Shown: positions 52,609 through 62,432 of the stretch, piece by piece
How the letters are laid out: each line of letters starts with the position of its first letter
How positions within the stretch are numbered: the stretch's first letter is position 1
The notes under the pieces: generated by a model
Seen by the model: only the letters and a program-made list of their open reading frames with translations
The model's database searches: none
What the model was told of the DNA's origin: nothing
Assembly: GCA_017935025.1 (NCBI GenBank)
Contig: JAGBIL010000035.1
Coordinates: 1 to 64,000, forward strand
Source: Opitutales bacterium
GTDB lineage: Bacteria > Verrucomicrobiota > Verrucomicrobiia > Opitutales > UBA953
DNA: 64,000 bases
Reading direction: 5' to 3'
Made by a program: the position numbers and the translations under genes

Positions 52609-54360
52609 ATGAAGTGGATTCACACAGAATCGGACGTGCAACTTGTGCACGAGTTGCAGGACGCATTGGCGTTACTGCCTCCGATTGCGTCCGTTCTGGT
52701 GAAAATGGGTTACACCGATGTCGAGAGGGCGGAGAGGTTTCTTTCCCCGAAGCTCTCATACGTTACAGATCCTTTTTTGATCCCCAATCTTGAAACAGCG
52801 GCGGAGCGTATCATGCGGGCGATAGACGAGCAGGAAACTGTTTCCGTTGTCGGGGATTACGACGTGGACGGTGTAACGGCGGTAACCTTGCTCGTTTGCT
52901 TCTTGCGCCGCTTCGGGCTACGTCCGCACTATTTCGTGCCTCGCCGTAAAGACGAAGGCTATGGATTGAGCACGGCGATTGTCGATCGTGTGTTGACGCG
53001 GGAACGTCCCGCGCTGTTTTTCGCGCTCGATTGCGGGACAAATGCCAACGAACAGGTTGAACGGCTTCGTTCCCGCGGAATTGATGTTGTCATCGTGGAC
53101 CACCATCGCAGCAAAACCGCCGAAGCACCGGATGCGGTTCTGGTGAATCCTAATTCCGCATTTTCTGCCGCGCCGGATTTTTCCCCGATGTGTACGGCGG
53201 GGCTGATGTTTAAGGTCCTGCACGGAGTGCTGAAAATCATGCGATCCCGGCGCGACCCGCGTTCGTTTGATATTATTTTGAGGGAATACCTCGATTTGGT
53301 CGCACTCGGAACGATTACGGATATTTCTCCGCTTGTCGGCGAAAACCGTACGATGGTCCGCTTCGGGCTTCGCCAAATGAAAAACACGAAGCGCAAAGGT
53401 CTGCGTGCTCTGATTTCCGCAAGCAACATTGCCGATACCGCAGACATTCTCCCCGTAGATGTATCCCACCGCATAGGTCCGCGTATCAACGCGAGCGGGC
53501 GCCTCGCGGACGCGGCGCTTCCCGTGGAAATGTTTCTTTGTGAAAACGAAAAACGTTGCGCCGATCTCGCGCGGGAACTCTCCGAAATGAATCGAGACCG
53601 ACAGGAAATTGAGCGCGGAATTTACGACGAAGCGTTGGCGCAAATCGAGGCCGATGTCCAGCACCGAAACGCGCTACTTGCTTGCGGAGAATGGCATCCG
53701 GGCGTGGTCGGAATCGTTGCGGGAAAACTTTCCCGCCATTTCAACCGTCCGTGCGTGGTGCTTGGTATAGAAGGGAATTTGGCAAAAGGCTCCGGGCGTG
53801 GCGTTCCCGGGCTGAATCTCATCGATGTGCTGCGTCCGTACGGTGACGAATTGGACTCGTGGGGCGGCCATCCGATGGCGGTCGGCATTTCCGTCGACGT
53901 GAACAAAGTCGCAGAATTCCGCGAATATCTTGACCGGGCGGTCGGCGAAGCCCTCGCAAAAGCCGGGACGGGCGACGCGAACGAGCGCACGCTCGACATT
54001 GCCGAGTGGCTTTCTCCGGAGGATATCACGGCGGAACTTTTTGACCAAATCGAGCAACTTTCTCCGTTCGGTGAAGGGAATCAGGAACCGGTTTTCGGCA
54101 TCAGAAACATTGTCATGCCATCCGGCGCCATCGTTTTCGGCGGGGATAATTTTCGCTTCCAAATTCTTTTGCCGAATTTTTCGCGTCTTGGGGTTGTCGC
54201 ATGGCATAAGCCGGAAGGCGTTCCCGCCGCAGGAACGCGAGTCGATTTGGCGGTGCGACTTTCGTGGAATAATTATAACGGAAGAAAGTACCAGCAGGCG
54301 GAACTCGTCGCATGGCGTCCCGCTGTGCCGGAACCCTCTGCGGGAACGGAATCACGATGA
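52609..54360 (+). CDS. recJ: Single-stranded-DNA-specific exonuclease RecJ
   Basis: 583 residues. DHH motifs are DYDVDGVTAVTLLV (about 82-95), ALDCGTNA, and VDHHRSK (about 165); then DHHA1 with GWGHPMA-type motif (SWGGHPMAVGI) and an OB-fold domain at the end. It degrades ssDNA 5'-3' in the RecF pathway, base-excision and mismatch repair. It overlaps the recO-like gene by 4 bp (ATGA), so translation is coupled and both function in RecF-type repair. Confidence 0.97.
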   Translation: MKWIHTESDVQLVHELQDALALLPPIASVLVKMGYTDVERAERFLSPKLSYVTDPFLIPNLETAAERIMRAIDEQETVSVVGDYDVDGVTAVTLLVCFLRRFGLRPHYFVPRRKDEGYGLSTAIVDRVLTRERPALFFALDCGTNANEQVERLRSRGIDVVIVDHHRSKTAEAPDAVLVNPNSAFSAAPDFSPMCTAGLMFKVLHGVLKIMRSRRDPRSFDIILREYLDLVALGTITDISPLVGENRTMVRFGLRQMKNTKRKGLRALISASNIADTADILPVDVSHRIGPRINASGRLADAALPVEMFLCENEKRCADLARELSEMNRDRQEIERGIYDEALAQIEADVQHRNALLACGEWHPGVVGIVAGKLSRHFNRPCVVLGIEGNLAKGSGRGVPGLNLIDVLRPYGDELDSWGGHPMAVGISVDVNKVAEFREYLDRAVGEALAKAGTGDANERTLDIAEWLSPEDITAELFDQIEQLSPFGEGNQEPVFGIRNIVMPSGAIVFGGDNFRFQILLPNFSRLGVVAWHKPEGVPAAGTRVDLAVRLSWNNYNGRKYQQAELVAWRPAVPEPSAGTESR

Positions 54361-54956
54361 AAGTTTTTATTCTCGGGCGCGCCGTTCACGGTGAGAAATT
54401 TTGGCTGATTACTACGCTTTCGGAAGAGGAGGGCGTGCTTTCCTGCCTGATCCGCCAGTCGACTAAAAAGACGGGAACGATAGTGCCGGATCTGTTCGAT
54501 GAAGCGGAATTGTCCCTGGAGCGGCAGAAAGCGGGAGCGGAAGGACCCCGTTTTGCGAAGGAATACACGTTGCTGACACGGCACACGGGAATTTCCGGAG
54601 ACTACGCCGGGTTGGTTTATGCAAGCCGTTTTGCAACCGTGCTCGCGCGCAACGCGTTCCCGCCGGATGCGAGAAAATCCGTTTTTTCTCTATGCCGGAA
54701 TGCAATTTCCGCGTTTTCCTCAAAGCCGCGCAAAGATGCAACGTATTTCAAGTCCCTTTGGCTTTTGGCGCGGGAATGCGGTTTGCCCGTGCGCGAAGAT
54801 TGGTTTGAAAGCCTACCGTTTGATGACAAATCCTGTGCTTCTCGGGTTTTAAAAACGCCGCTCGAGGCGTTAGATGTTCCCGTACGGGAAGCTGAGCGCA
54901 TGATTTCGCGCATTGAGTATTGGCTTGCACATGAAAACGAATTTTCGATTTTTTGA
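54357..54956 (+). CDS. recO: RecO-like DNA repair protein
   Basis: 199 residues, short for RecO (about 240). The N-terminal OB fold is recognisable: MKVFILGRAVHGEKFWLITTLSEEEGVLSCLIRQ. The zinc-ribbon cysteines found in many RecO proteins are not visible, and the C-terminal helical domain is brief (SLCRNAISAF; ARECGLPVREDWFESLP). The ATGA overlap with recJ and the shared pathway support the call. RecO loads RecA with RecR and RecF. An ATG at 54312 in this frame is inside recJ and less likely. Confidence 0.75.
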   Translation: MKVFILGRAVHGEKFWLITTLSEEEGVLSCLIRQSTKKTGTIVPDLFDEAELSLERQKAGAEGPRFAKEYTLLTRHTGISGDYAGLVYASRFATVLARNAFPPDARKSVFSLCRNAISAFSSKPRKDATYFKSLWLLARECGLPVREDWFESLPFDDKSCASRVLKTPLEALDVPVREAERMISRIEYWLAHENEFSIF

Positions 54957-55040
54957 GAAAAGAATAAGATTGATTTCCCATAAAATTTTTTTACCATTTA
55001 AGGAAGTTTGAATTTCCTGTGGATGTGAAAACATCAACGG

Positions 55041-55080
55041 GTAATAGAGAAGTTAGAGTTAAGTTAGTAGAGATAAGAGA
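55041..55080. repeat. Heptamer-like tract between recO and its terminator
   Basis: Units of the type AGTTAGA, GTTAAGT, TAGTAGA, GATAAGA keep a rough 7-bp period. The 263-bp gap from recO to sulP otherwise holds a terminator (55085-55116) and A+T-rich sequence; I see no gene or RNA in it. Confidence 0.4.
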
Positions 55081-55084
55081 CACG

Positions 55085-55116
55085 CCTCTCCTCATCTTAG
55101 ATGGGGAGAGGTTTTT
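55085..55116 (+). terminator. Terminator of recJ-recO
   Basis: CCTCTCC (55085-55091) pairs with GGAGAGG (55105-55111), extended by a U-G pair and CAT/ATG to an 11-bp stem with a 5-nt loop, followed by T5. Confidence 0.88.
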
Positions 55117-55219
55117 CTTCACCTTTGCTTGTACGTTCTGTCCTGTTTAAATGTACGTTTTTTGTTGGAAAATCTTACTTTGCAGGAGTATCGTTTGCGT
55201 TTTCCTATTTCTTTCAACT

Positions 55220-57010
55220 ATGCGTTCAGATCTAAAACCGAAATTGCTCTCAGTTCTGCAGAGCGGCTACGGGAAAAAGGATTTTAAGTCCGACTTGATT
55301 GCCGGCATCATCGTAGGAGTGATCGCCTTGCCGCTGGCGATCGCTTTAGCCGTCGCGTCCGGCGTTGCACCGGAAAAAGGGCTCTACACGGCAATTGTTG
55401 CCGGATTCGCTATTGCGCTTTTGGGTGGAAGCCGCACGCAGGTTTGCGGTCCGACGGGAGCGTTTATCCCGATTATTTACGCGATCGTTGCTCAGTACGG
55501 ATTGAGCGGATTGGCGTTCGCGACGGTTATGGCGGGTTTTATTCTCGTCGCGATGGGCTTGGCGAAAATGGGCGCGTTGCTCAAATTTATTTCGTATCCG
55601 GTGATTGTCGGATTTACGGCGGGAATTGCCGTGACAATTTTCTCGACGCAGATTCCGGATTTGTTCGGGTTGTCCATTCCCGAAAAAATTCCGGGAGACT
55701 TTATCGGAAAATGGTCATTGTATATCCAATATTTCGATACGGCAAACTGGAAAACCTGCCTGATCTCTATTCTCGCAACGATTGCCGTGTTCACTTGGCC
55801 GCGCCTGACATCTAAGATCCCGGGAGCGCTTTTCGTCATTGTCGCGGCAACGCTCGCAGTGCTTTTCCTCGGATGGGGCGCGGGAACGGAAAATCCGAAA
55901 GGCGTGGTTACAATCGGCAGTAAGTTCTTCATGGAAAAGCCGTTCCCGTCGGGCTTTCCGATGCCGGATTTCGGAATTTTCTCGGATTTGAGTTTTGAAA
56001 AAATGCGCGAACTGATCGCTCCCGCATTTCTGATTGCGCTTTTGGGGTCTATTGAGTCCCTGCTTTCCGCAGTTGTCGCAGACGGGATGACGGGGCGCCG
56101 CCACCGCCCGAATGCGGAACTCGTTGCGCAGGGGGTTGGAAATATCCTCTCGCCGATTTTCGGCGGGATTCCCGCAACGGGTGCGATTGCCCGTACGGCG
56201 GCAAACATTAAAAACGGCGGGCGCACACCGATTTCCGCTTTGATTCACGCCGGTGTTTTGCTTGCTATTTTACTTTGCCTCGGCGAATACATTGTTTTCG
56301 TTCCGATGTGCGCGCTGGGAGCGGTGCTCGTGCTCGTTTCCTACACAATGAGCGGGTGGCGCTCGTTCTATGGGTTGCTCCGCACGTCGCCGAAGAGCGA
56401 TATTATTGTTCTGATTTTGACTTTCCTGCTGACGGTGTTTGTCGATCTTTCCGTTGCGATTGAAGTCGGTGTAGTGCTTTCTGCATTCCTCTTCCTCAAG
56501 CGTGAATCCGAAACGGCGGAATTCCATGTGTTTTCGCGAAAACAGCTCGGAGAAGACGGGTACGACCCGCACGGAACGCTTGCCGTTTGGCGTGAAAAAC
56601 TGCCCGACGATGTGGAAATCTTTGAAGTTTTCGGGTCACTTTTCTTTGGCGCCGTCGACCAATTCCGCGAAAACTTCAAGCGCGTCGGGCGCAAACCGAA
56701 AGTGTTTATTCTCGATTTGAGCAACCTCATTTCCATCGACGCAACAGGGATTCGCGCAATTTCGGAAACGCATAGCGATATGTGTGCGAGCGGAACCGCG
56801 CTTGTGATTGCCGGATTGCATCCGCAGCCGAAAAAAGCAATCGAACACGCGGGACTCGACAAGGAAATCGGCATCGAAAATATTCGTCCGGATATGCAAA
56901 CGGCAATCAGTCGTTCCCGCTCGATTCTCGCAGCACGAAAGTTGGCAACGCTCCGCGCCAAGCGTGCCGCCAGAGCGGCAAAAGCTCAAAAATCCTCCAA
57001 TCAGGAATAA
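55220..57010 (+). CDS. SulP-family anion transporter with a STAS domain
   Basis: 596 residues from ATG 55220 (MRSDLKPKLLS); an upstream ATG at 55151 would add a short hydrophobic stretch and is less likely. Ten or more membrane segments carry SulP motifs: SDLIAGIIVGVIALPLAIALA, GPTGAFIPI, and GGIPATGAIARTAANIKNGGRTP. The C-terminal STAS domain spans about 450-560 with FILDLSNLISIDATGIRAISE. It may move sulfate, bicarbonate or another anion; the substrate is unknown. The tail is Ala/Lys-rich. Confidence 0.94.
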   Translation: MRSDLKPKLLSVLQSGYGKKDFKSDLIAGIIVGVIALPLAIALAVASGVAPEKGLYTAIVAGFAIALLGGSRTQVCGPTGAFIPIIYAIVAQYGLSGLAFATVMAGFILVAMGLAKMGALLKFISYPVIVGFTAGIAVTIFSTQIPDLFGLSIPEKIPGDFIGKWSLYIQYFDTANWKTCLISILATIAVFTWPRLTSKIPGALFVIVAATLAVLFLGWGAGTENPKGVVTIGSKFFMEKPFPSGFPMPDFGIFSDLSFEKMRELIAPAFLIALLGSIESLLSAVVADGMTGRRHRPNAELVAQGVGNILSPIFGGIPATGAIARTAANIKNGGRTPISALIHAGVLLAILLCLGEYIVFVPMCALGAVLVLVSYTMSGWRSFYGLLRTSPKSDIIVLILTFLLTVFVDLSVAIEVGVVLSAFLFLKRESETAEFHVFSRKQLGEDGYDPHGTLAVWREKLPDDVEIFEVFGSLFFGAVDQFRENFKRVGRKPKVFILDLSNLISIDATGIRAISETHSDMCASGTALVIAGLHPQPKKAIEHAGLDKEIGIENIRPDMQTAISRSRSILAARKLATLRAKRAARAAKAQKSSNQE

Positions 57011-57016
57011 GCTCTT

Positions 57017-57046
57017 GCGCGGGAACGTTCTCCCGCGCCATTTTTT
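57017..57046. terminator. Terminator of sulP containing an octamer
   Basis: GCGCGGGA (57017-57024) and TCCCGCGC (57031-57038) form an 8-bp stem; one octamer spans the left arm and loop. T6 follows at 57041-57046. The downstream gene on the minus strand ends at 57045, inside the T-run. Confidence 0.88.
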
Positions 57047-57449
57047 AGCGAAAGGGATTTTCCGTGATAAGTACGACCGGATGCCCCTCGCTTTTCAGCG
57101 CGGGAATAACGACGTGAAGAAACCGGTCCTGCGGGAACGACGCCTGAGTTTCCGTGTCGCGGCAAAGTCCAAAGATCTCGCTTCCGTCCGCGCGGCGGGA
57201 GAGTTTCCCGATGACGTTCCCGCGTTCATCGCAAAGCAAGGCTTCCGCAAACGGCGTTTTCCCGTTTGAGAAGATCTTGAAGTTCCCGTCTTCAAATTTT
57301 ACGCGAACCACTTCATCGCTGTCCGTTTGTGCGATTGCACCCTGATCAATGCTGTTTTTCCATTGAAAAAGAAACGCCGCAACAAGTCCGATTACCGCGA
57401 GGATGATCCAGCCTTTATTGAAAGGTTTCTCTTCCGTTTCGTCAGTCAT
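57045..57449 (-). CDS. Small single-pass membrane protein of unknown function
   Basis: 134 residues. The membrane helix at about 14-30 (WIILAVIGLVAAFLFQW) follows a short acidic cytoplasmic start (MTDETEEKPF). The remainder is predicted periplasmic and beta-rich (VRVKFEDGNFKIFSNGKTPF; EALLCDERGNVIGKLSRRADG). I do not recognise a family. It lies 17 bp downstream of the OleD-like gene on the same strand. Confidence 0.65.
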   Translation of the reverse strand: MTDETEEKPFNKGWIILAVIGLVAAFLFQWKNSIDQGAIAQTDSDEVVRVKFEDGNFKIFSNGKTPFAEALLCDERGNVIGKLSRRADGSEIFGLCRDTETQASFPQDRFLHVVIPALKSEGHPVVLITENPFR

Positions 57450-57466
57450 TGCAGAAAGAAAAAAAA

Positions 57467-58489
57467 TCAGCGGAAGTTTGCCGTCAGTTCGCGCACGCCG
57501 TCATCGTTGGCGACAATCGGCGTGTAGCCCAAATCATTTCGAAGCGCGGAAATATCGAACCAATGGTCATGAGAAAGCTCGGTCGCCACAAAGCGCGTAA
57601 TCGGCGGCTCTCCCGCGACTCCGAAAATTTTCCAGAAAAATTCGAGAAGCGCACCGGCACGATGCGCGGCCTTGAAAGAAATTTTTTGCTTAACGGCGGG
57701 GATGCCGACACCCTCCAAAAACGCGTTAATCCAGCCCCAGAGCGAGACGGGCGCGCCGTCGGAGACAAAGTAAACCTTCCCGTTCCCGTAAGTGCCGCTT
57801 GCACACAGCGCGTCCGCGTCGGCGATCAACGCTTCCGCCGCCAGTAAATGAGCGTGCGCGGCGTTTTCGACGTGCGTGAGGTCCACTTTATTTTTCCCGT
57901 CGCCGACGATGCGCAATTTCATTTGTGCGGCTTGCGCAATGACTCGCGGCAGCAGATGCGGATCGCCGATTCCCCAAATCAGATGTGGGCGGAGTGCCAC
58001 CGTGCGCAGCGCCGCAGAATGTGCCGCCCGCACCAACGCTTCCGCTTCAGCTTTGGTTTTCGCGTAGGGCGAAAGTTTCCCGGAGTAATAGGGCAGAGAC
58101 TCGTTCCCGCCGCAGATGGCTTCTCCGTTAAACGTAACACTCGGCGTGCTCGTGTAGACAAGATTGCGCGTTCCCGCGAGCTTGCAGGCGGCGATTACGT
58201 TCTGCGTTCCCGTGAGATTCGCACGTTCGAAATCTCGGTATTTTCCCCAAACACCCGCTTTTGCCGCCGTGTGGAAAACGACATCCGTTCCCGCAAAAAT
58301 CTTTGCAAGTTCCGGTATGTTTTTCGGTTCGGAAATATCGAGCGGGAAAAACTCAACGCCTTCGCAGACGAGCTCCGGGCGTGGCGTGCGCCCGATTGCG
58401 CGAACGTGCCAGCCGCGCTCCCGGCATTGGCGCAAAATCGTTTTTCCGAGAAAGCCGCCGCCTCCGGTGATCGCAATGTGTATCGACAT
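57467..58489 (-). CDS. OleD-like / 3-beta-HSD-family extended SDR
   Basis: 340 residues. The NAD(P) motif TGGGGFLGKT and the catalytic YxxxK (YAKTKAEAE, after YTSTPSV) are clear. VVFHTAAKAGVWGKYRDFERAN and ALRPHLIWGIGDPHLLPRV closely follow 2-alkyl-3-oxoalkanoate reductase OleD of olefin biosynthesis. oleA, oleB and oleC are not in the window, so the role in long-chain olefins is unproven; other sterol-like or sugar substrates are possible. Five octamers lie within 600 bp. Confidence 0.8.
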   Translation of the reverse strand: MSIHIAITGGGGFLGKTILRQCRERGWHVRAIGRTPRPELVCEGVEFFPLDISEPKNIPELAKIFAGTDVVFHTAAKAGVWGKYRDFERANLTGTQNVIAACKLAGTRNLVYTSTPSVTFNGEAICGGNESLPYYSGKLSPYAKTKAEAEALVRAAHSAALRTVALRPHLIWGIGDPHLLPRVIAQAAQMKLRIVGDGKNKVDLTHVENAAHAHLLAAEALIADADALCASGTYGNGKVYFVSDGAPVSLWGWINAFLEGVGIPAVKQKISFKAAHRAGALLEFFWKIFGVAGEPPITRFVATELSHDHWFDISALRNDLGYTPIVANDDGVRELTANFR

Positions 58490-58507
58490 TTTAATGACAA
58501 CAGGAAA

Positions 58508-60898
58508 TTACTTGCGTGGTGAAGGCGCCTTTGACGAGCGCGCTTCGCGTTCCCGCACGGGTGATTTCACTTTTTCCGTTTCAACCAGCTCCACCCAATC
58601 GGCGGCAATACGCACGGCTTCGCGGAGCAAAACATCGTAGTCGGGCCAATCGTCGTCGTTCCCGCCGGACATTCCGGGCAGGGCGCTTTGATTCGGTTTT
58701 AACAGGGATTTTTTCTTCGAGGCATTGTCTTCGGATTCCTTTTCCTGCTCGATGGCGGAATCCAATTTGATCTCGGTTTTGTTGTAGCCGGTTTGGCGAC
58801 TCAAATCCGTGTATTCTTTTTTGACGAGTTCGTAAAATGCTTTGTCGTTGTCGCGCAGAGCAAGGCGCTCTCTGATGCTGAGCGGGAGCGACTTGTCTTT
58901 TTCGCGTTCGTCCATCCATGCAATCGTGCGGTGGTGCGTGAGAAATTCCGGCAACTCGGCTTGGCGGCGGCGGCTGTTTTCCGCGAGGATTTCGATGAGT
59001 TCCGGCGAAACCGGCGCAGTGAGCCATTCAGGAATTTCGTCCCCGAGGGCGGACGGAACGCGGTCCCACGGGAGCGGGCGGTCGAGATCGCCTTCTCCTA
59101 CGGGAAGAACGCTGTAAATCGACGGCGTAACAACGTCTGACGAAACGCCCTTAATCTGGATGGAGTTTCCGGAGGGCGCGTACCATTTGCTACGCGTCAG
59201 CTTAATTGATGCTTCCTGCGATGAATCGTAAGCCTTAAACGGAATCACCTCCTGCACGGAGCCTTTTCCGTGAGTTTGCGGATCGCCTACGATGAGCGCT
59301 CGGTGGTTGTCCTGAAGCGCGCCGGCAACGATTTCGCTTGCGGAAGCGCTGAGCTTGGAGACGAGAACGACGACGGGTCCCGTCCACTCCGGCGTATCCG
59401 AGAAAAGGCTTTTCGCCATACCGAGCGTTCCACCCGTGATGAGTTTGCTCGTACGCCCTCCGGAACCTTGCGTGAGCACTGCGGGAACGCCGGGACCGAC
59501 AAAAAGTTCGAGTAAGTCAATGGCTTCATTCAGGTAGCCGCCACCGTTGCGACGCAAATCCAAAACGATGGCTTTGACTTTCGCCTTTTTGAGTTTGTCC
59601 AAAAGTTCCTTTACGTCCTCGGAAGTGGAAAACGCTGTTTTGTCCGAGCGGTCTTTTCCGTAAAAAGAGGGCAGGCTGATGACCCCCACGGGAACGGTGG
59701 AATCGCCTTCGGGAACTTCAAAAATTTTTGCGGAAGCAAGTTGTTCCGTGAGCTTCACTTCGTCGCGAACCAGCGTGATAAGCTGGCGGGAATGATCGTT
59801 GCCGGACTCGACGAGAAGCGTCACGGGAACGCCTTTTTCGCCGCGCAACATACGAACGATGCGGTTAAGCCGCATCCCGACGACATCTGTCAGTTGCTCG
59901 CCGTTCCCGCCCGGAGCTACGGCGACGATGCGGTCGCCCACGGAGAATTTTCCGGAGCGTTCCACCGGAGAGCCGGGCATGATTTCGCGAATCGTGCAGT
60001 AGCCGTCTTCCGTCGTAAGCACGGCACCGATCCCGCAAAGCGAGTTGCGCATCATAATTTCAAATTCCTCCATGGATTGCTTGGAGAAAAAAGAGGTGTG
60101 CGGGTCGTATTGCGTGGTCAGCGCGTTGAGGAAAAGTTCTTCGACTTCCCACGGTTCAAGCGTCAGGTTGTCGCGCAACTTGGAATAGCGCTCCCGCAGT
60201 TTTTTGCAGGCGGCGGCAACGGCTTCGACGGACGGATGCGTTTCGTCCTTTTTTGCGGGAACGTCGTCGATCTCGGGGACAGCCGTTTCTTCGCCGGATT
60301 TTTCGTTCTTATCCTCACCGAGCAATTCCGTAATGATTTCGCTGGTGAGGCGTTTTTCCCAAAGTGCGTTTGCGGCGGCTGTATTTTCCGGCCATTTTTC
60401 TTCCTTACGGTTGAGGCTCAGCGCGTCGTCACGGTTCAGATTGAACGTTCCCGGATTTTGGAGGCGTTTTTCAATCCAGGCGATGCGTCCGTCGAGGCGG
60501 TTGAGAAACAGATTGTAAATCGTGAATGCGGCGTGGAGATTCCCTCGTGAAATGTGGTCGGAAAGCGTCGGGGAAAAGCGTGCTTTCATCGAATCAAGGT
60601 CGCTTTGCAGAAAAATGGAATGCGTAGAATCCAAAGCGGCGAAATCGGATTCGATGAGAGAACCCATATCCAATTCCGCAATTTTTTTCTGCAAAATGTG
60701 TGCGCGTTCGAGAAAAAATGCAGTCAGAACGGTTTCGACCTTCATGTCCTGCGTGGTCGTGTACCGCAGGTTTTCCTTGGCGGGAGCGATGAGCGCGGGA
60801 GCGTTTTCCGGAGCCGTATGCGTTGCGAAAATGAAAGGAGCAACGGCAATCGCCGACGCAGAGAGGGTGAAAAGAATTCGTTTTTTAAGTTTAAGCAT
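58508..60898 (-). CDS. C-terminal processing protease (Tsp/Prc-type, S41)
   Basis: 796 residues, the large form. The order is: signal or anchor at 8-28, a long helical N-terminal domain, a PDZ domain (CTIREIMPGSPVERSGKFSVGDRIVAV, about 310-390), the S41 core with SKLSASASEIVAGALQD (catalytic Ser) and THGKGSVQ (catalytic Lys), and a helical C-terminal region ending in a basic tail. The family degrades or trims periplasmic proteins, including peptidoglycan hydrolases and ssrA-tagged proteins. ATG 60898 is the start. The rhomboid gene is 21 bp upstream. Confidence 0.93.
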   Translation of the reverse strand: MLKLKKRILFTLSASAIAVAPFIFATHTAPENAPALIAPAKENLRYTTTQDMKVETVLTAFFLERAHILQKKIAELDMGSLIESDFAALDSTHSIFLQSDLDSMKARFSPTLSDHISRGNLHAAFTIYNLFLNRLDGRIAWIEKRLQNPGTFNLNRDDALSLNRKEEKWPENTAAANALWEKRLTSEIITELLGEDKNEKSGEETAVPEIDDVPAKKDETHPSVEAVAAACKKLRERYSKLRDNLTLEPWEVEELFLNALTTQYDPHTSFFSKQSMEEFEIMMRNSLCGIGAVLTTEDGYCTIREIMPGSPVERSGKFSVGDRIVAVAPGGNGEQLTDVVGMRLNRIVRMLRGEKGVPVTLLVESGNDHSRQLITLVRDEVKLTEQLASAKIFEVPEGDSTVPVGVISLPSFYGKDRSDKTAFSTSEDVKELLDKLKKAKVKAIVLDLRRNGGGYLNEAIDLLELFVGPGVPAVLTQGSGGRTSKLITGGTLGMAKSLFSDTPEWTGPVVVLVSKLSASASEIVAGALQDNHRALIVGDPQTHGKGSVQEVIPFKAYDSSQEASIKLTRSKWYAPSGNSIQIKGVSSDVVTPSIYSVLPVGEGDLDRPLPWDRVPSALGDEIPEWLTAPVSPELIEILAENSRRRQAELPEFLTHHRTIAWMDEREKDKSLPLSIRERLALRDNDKAFYELVKKEYTDLSRQTGYNKTEIKLDSAIEQEKESEDNASKKKSLLKPNQSALPGMSGGNDDDWPDYDVLLREAVRIAADWVELVETEKVKSPVREREARSSKAPSPRK

Positions 60899-60919
60899 GA
60901 GAAAAATTTGTATGGATGT

Positions 60920-61621
60920 TTAACGACGAAAATAGCGGACGTTCCCGCCGCGTTCCCGCAGGCGTTCTTCGGCGAGGGCGAAAAGGGCCCCGAAAATCAA
61001 GCCTCCGAGGTGCGCAGAATGCGCCACGGAAACCGATTCGGAAACGCCTGCACGCAGAGACGGAAGCTCCGAAAAAATAAACCCGACCACGGAAATTCCC
61101 GCGAAAACGGCGAAAATCAGCCATGCGCGCATTTTTACGGGAAGCACGAAAAAAAGCATCGCACTGATTTCGGAATCACGGTACGCGATAGAAAAATAAG
61201 CGAAAAGGGCGGCGATTCCGGCAGACGCGCCGACCAAGGTTTGCGTTGCCGGATTCGCGGCAAACACCGCGACACAGGCAAACCAGACGATTCCGCCGAG
61301 AAGCGTTCCGCCGAGAAACAGCGCGAGCACGTTCCCGCCGGAGTTGTAGCGCTCGATTGCGTTTCCCGCAAAATACAGCGCCAGCATATTCAGCACGATG
61401 TGCCAAATTCCTCCGTGCAGAAAACCGTAGCTGATGAAATTCAGCCAAAACCCTTCGCGAATCCACGCCACGTTCAGTGTCAGCGCCGCAGAGAAAAACA
61501 AATTCAGCGATTGCGCCAAAAACACGCAAACGCAAACCGCGAGAAGTTTGTTCGTTACGGATTTCGCCCAGAAAGAACTCAGGAGAAAGCGCAACTCGGA
61601 AACTGTAGGGAAACGTCGCAT
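60920..61621 (-). CDS. Rhomboid-family intramembrane serine protease
   Basis: 233 residues, six or seven membrane segments. HIVLNMLAL holds the HxxxN motif (His74, Asn78), LVGASAGIAALFA carries GxSxG with Ser133, and SAHLGGLIFG has the catalytic His204. It should cleave substrates within the membrane; the targets are unknown. The start MRRFPTVSEL is at 61621. It is followed closely by the ctp protease gene and preceded by clpP, so three proteases stand in one run. Confidence 0.9.
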   Translation of the reverse strand: MRRFPTVSELRFLLSSFWAKSVTNKLLAVCVCVFLAQSLNLFFSAALTLNVAWIREGFWLNFISYGFLHGGIWHIVLNMLALYFAGNAIERYNSGGNVLALFLGGTLLGGIVWFACVAVFAANPATQTLVGASAGIAALFAYFSIAYRDSEISAMLFFVLPVKMRAWLIFAVFAGISVVGFIFSELPSLRAGVSESVSVAHSAHLGGLIFGALFALAEERLRERGGNVRYFRR

Positions 61622-61658
61622 GAAGTGAACGGCGGGAACGCGTTTTTACACGGAAAAT

Positions 61659-62294
61659 TTATTTCTTCTTGCGCGAGGCGGGTTTTGACGTCGCATTCGG
61701 AGTGGCTCCTTCCGGAGAAACAATCGCGTCGGCAAGCCCGTACGCGATGGCTTCTTCTGCCGTCAGGTAAAAGTCGCGATCGGTGTCCGCTTCGATTTTT
61801 TTAAGCGGTTGTCCGGACGCTTCGGAAAGAATGCGATTGAGCTCGTCGCGCGTGCGCTCCATTTCCTGCGCCTGAATGTGAATGTCCACCGCAGGTCCCT
61901 GGAATTGTCCCATAATCAGCGGTTGGTGAATCATAACGCGCGCGTGCGGGTAGAGCAGACGGTTCCCTTTGGCGGGAGCGCTCAGCAAAATAGAACCCAT
62001 CGATGCCGCCATTCCCGTAACGATGACTTTCACCGGAGACGAAATGAGCTTGATGGTGTCGTAAATCGCCATTCCCGCCGTGATAGAGCCGCCCGGCGTG
62101 TTGATGTAAAACGTGATCGGCTCGCCCGGAGCCGTCGCTTCCAGGTAGAGCAGCTTTTCCGTGATATCGCGCGCGCTCGCATCTTCAACCGCGCCCCAAA
62201 GGAAAATTTTGCGTTGCTTGAGAAATTCTTTCTGAATTTGCGCCGCAATCGGAGCATTTTCCGAATCGTTTTTCTTTTCGTTTTCTTCGCACAT
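61659..62294 (-). CDS. clpP: ATP-dependent Clp protease proteolytic subunit
   Basis: 211 residues from ATG 62294. The catalytic triad is visible: Ser98 in GMAASMGSILL, His123 in YPHARVMIHQP and Asp174 in DTDRDFYL. INTPGGSITAGMAIYDTI forms the substrate strand. The acidic N-terminus (MCEENEKKNDSEN) and Lys-rich end are extra. No clpX or clpA lies in the window. A frame reaching to 62444 runs through promoter DNA and is not used. It diverges from purB. Confidence 0.95.
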   Translation of the reverse strand: MCEENEKKNDSENAPIAAQIQKEFLKQRKIFLWGAVEDASARDITEKLLYLEATAPGEPITFYINTPGGSITAGMAIYDTIKLISSPVKVIVTGMAASMGSILLSAPAKGNRLLYPHARVMIHQPLIMGQFQGPAVDIHIQAQEMERTRDELNRILSEASGQPLKKIEADTDRDFYLTAEEAIAYGLADAIVSPEGATPNATSKPASRKKK

Positions 62295-62432
62295 AATAAA
62301 TTTTAAAAAGTCTATTTTCCATGCAGGACTTGTGCCAGAAAAATTTGTCGGTATTCGTTCCCGCGGCAAATCAGTTCCGAATATCGGTAGAAAGCGCCGG
62401 AGAGTCGTCTCCACGTATGTGTATTTCCGTTT

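Noticed and set aside
54957-55219. Small RNA gene between recO and sulP
   Set aside because: The hairpin at 55085-55116 is explained as the recO terminator and I see no promoter or known RNA motif upstream of it.
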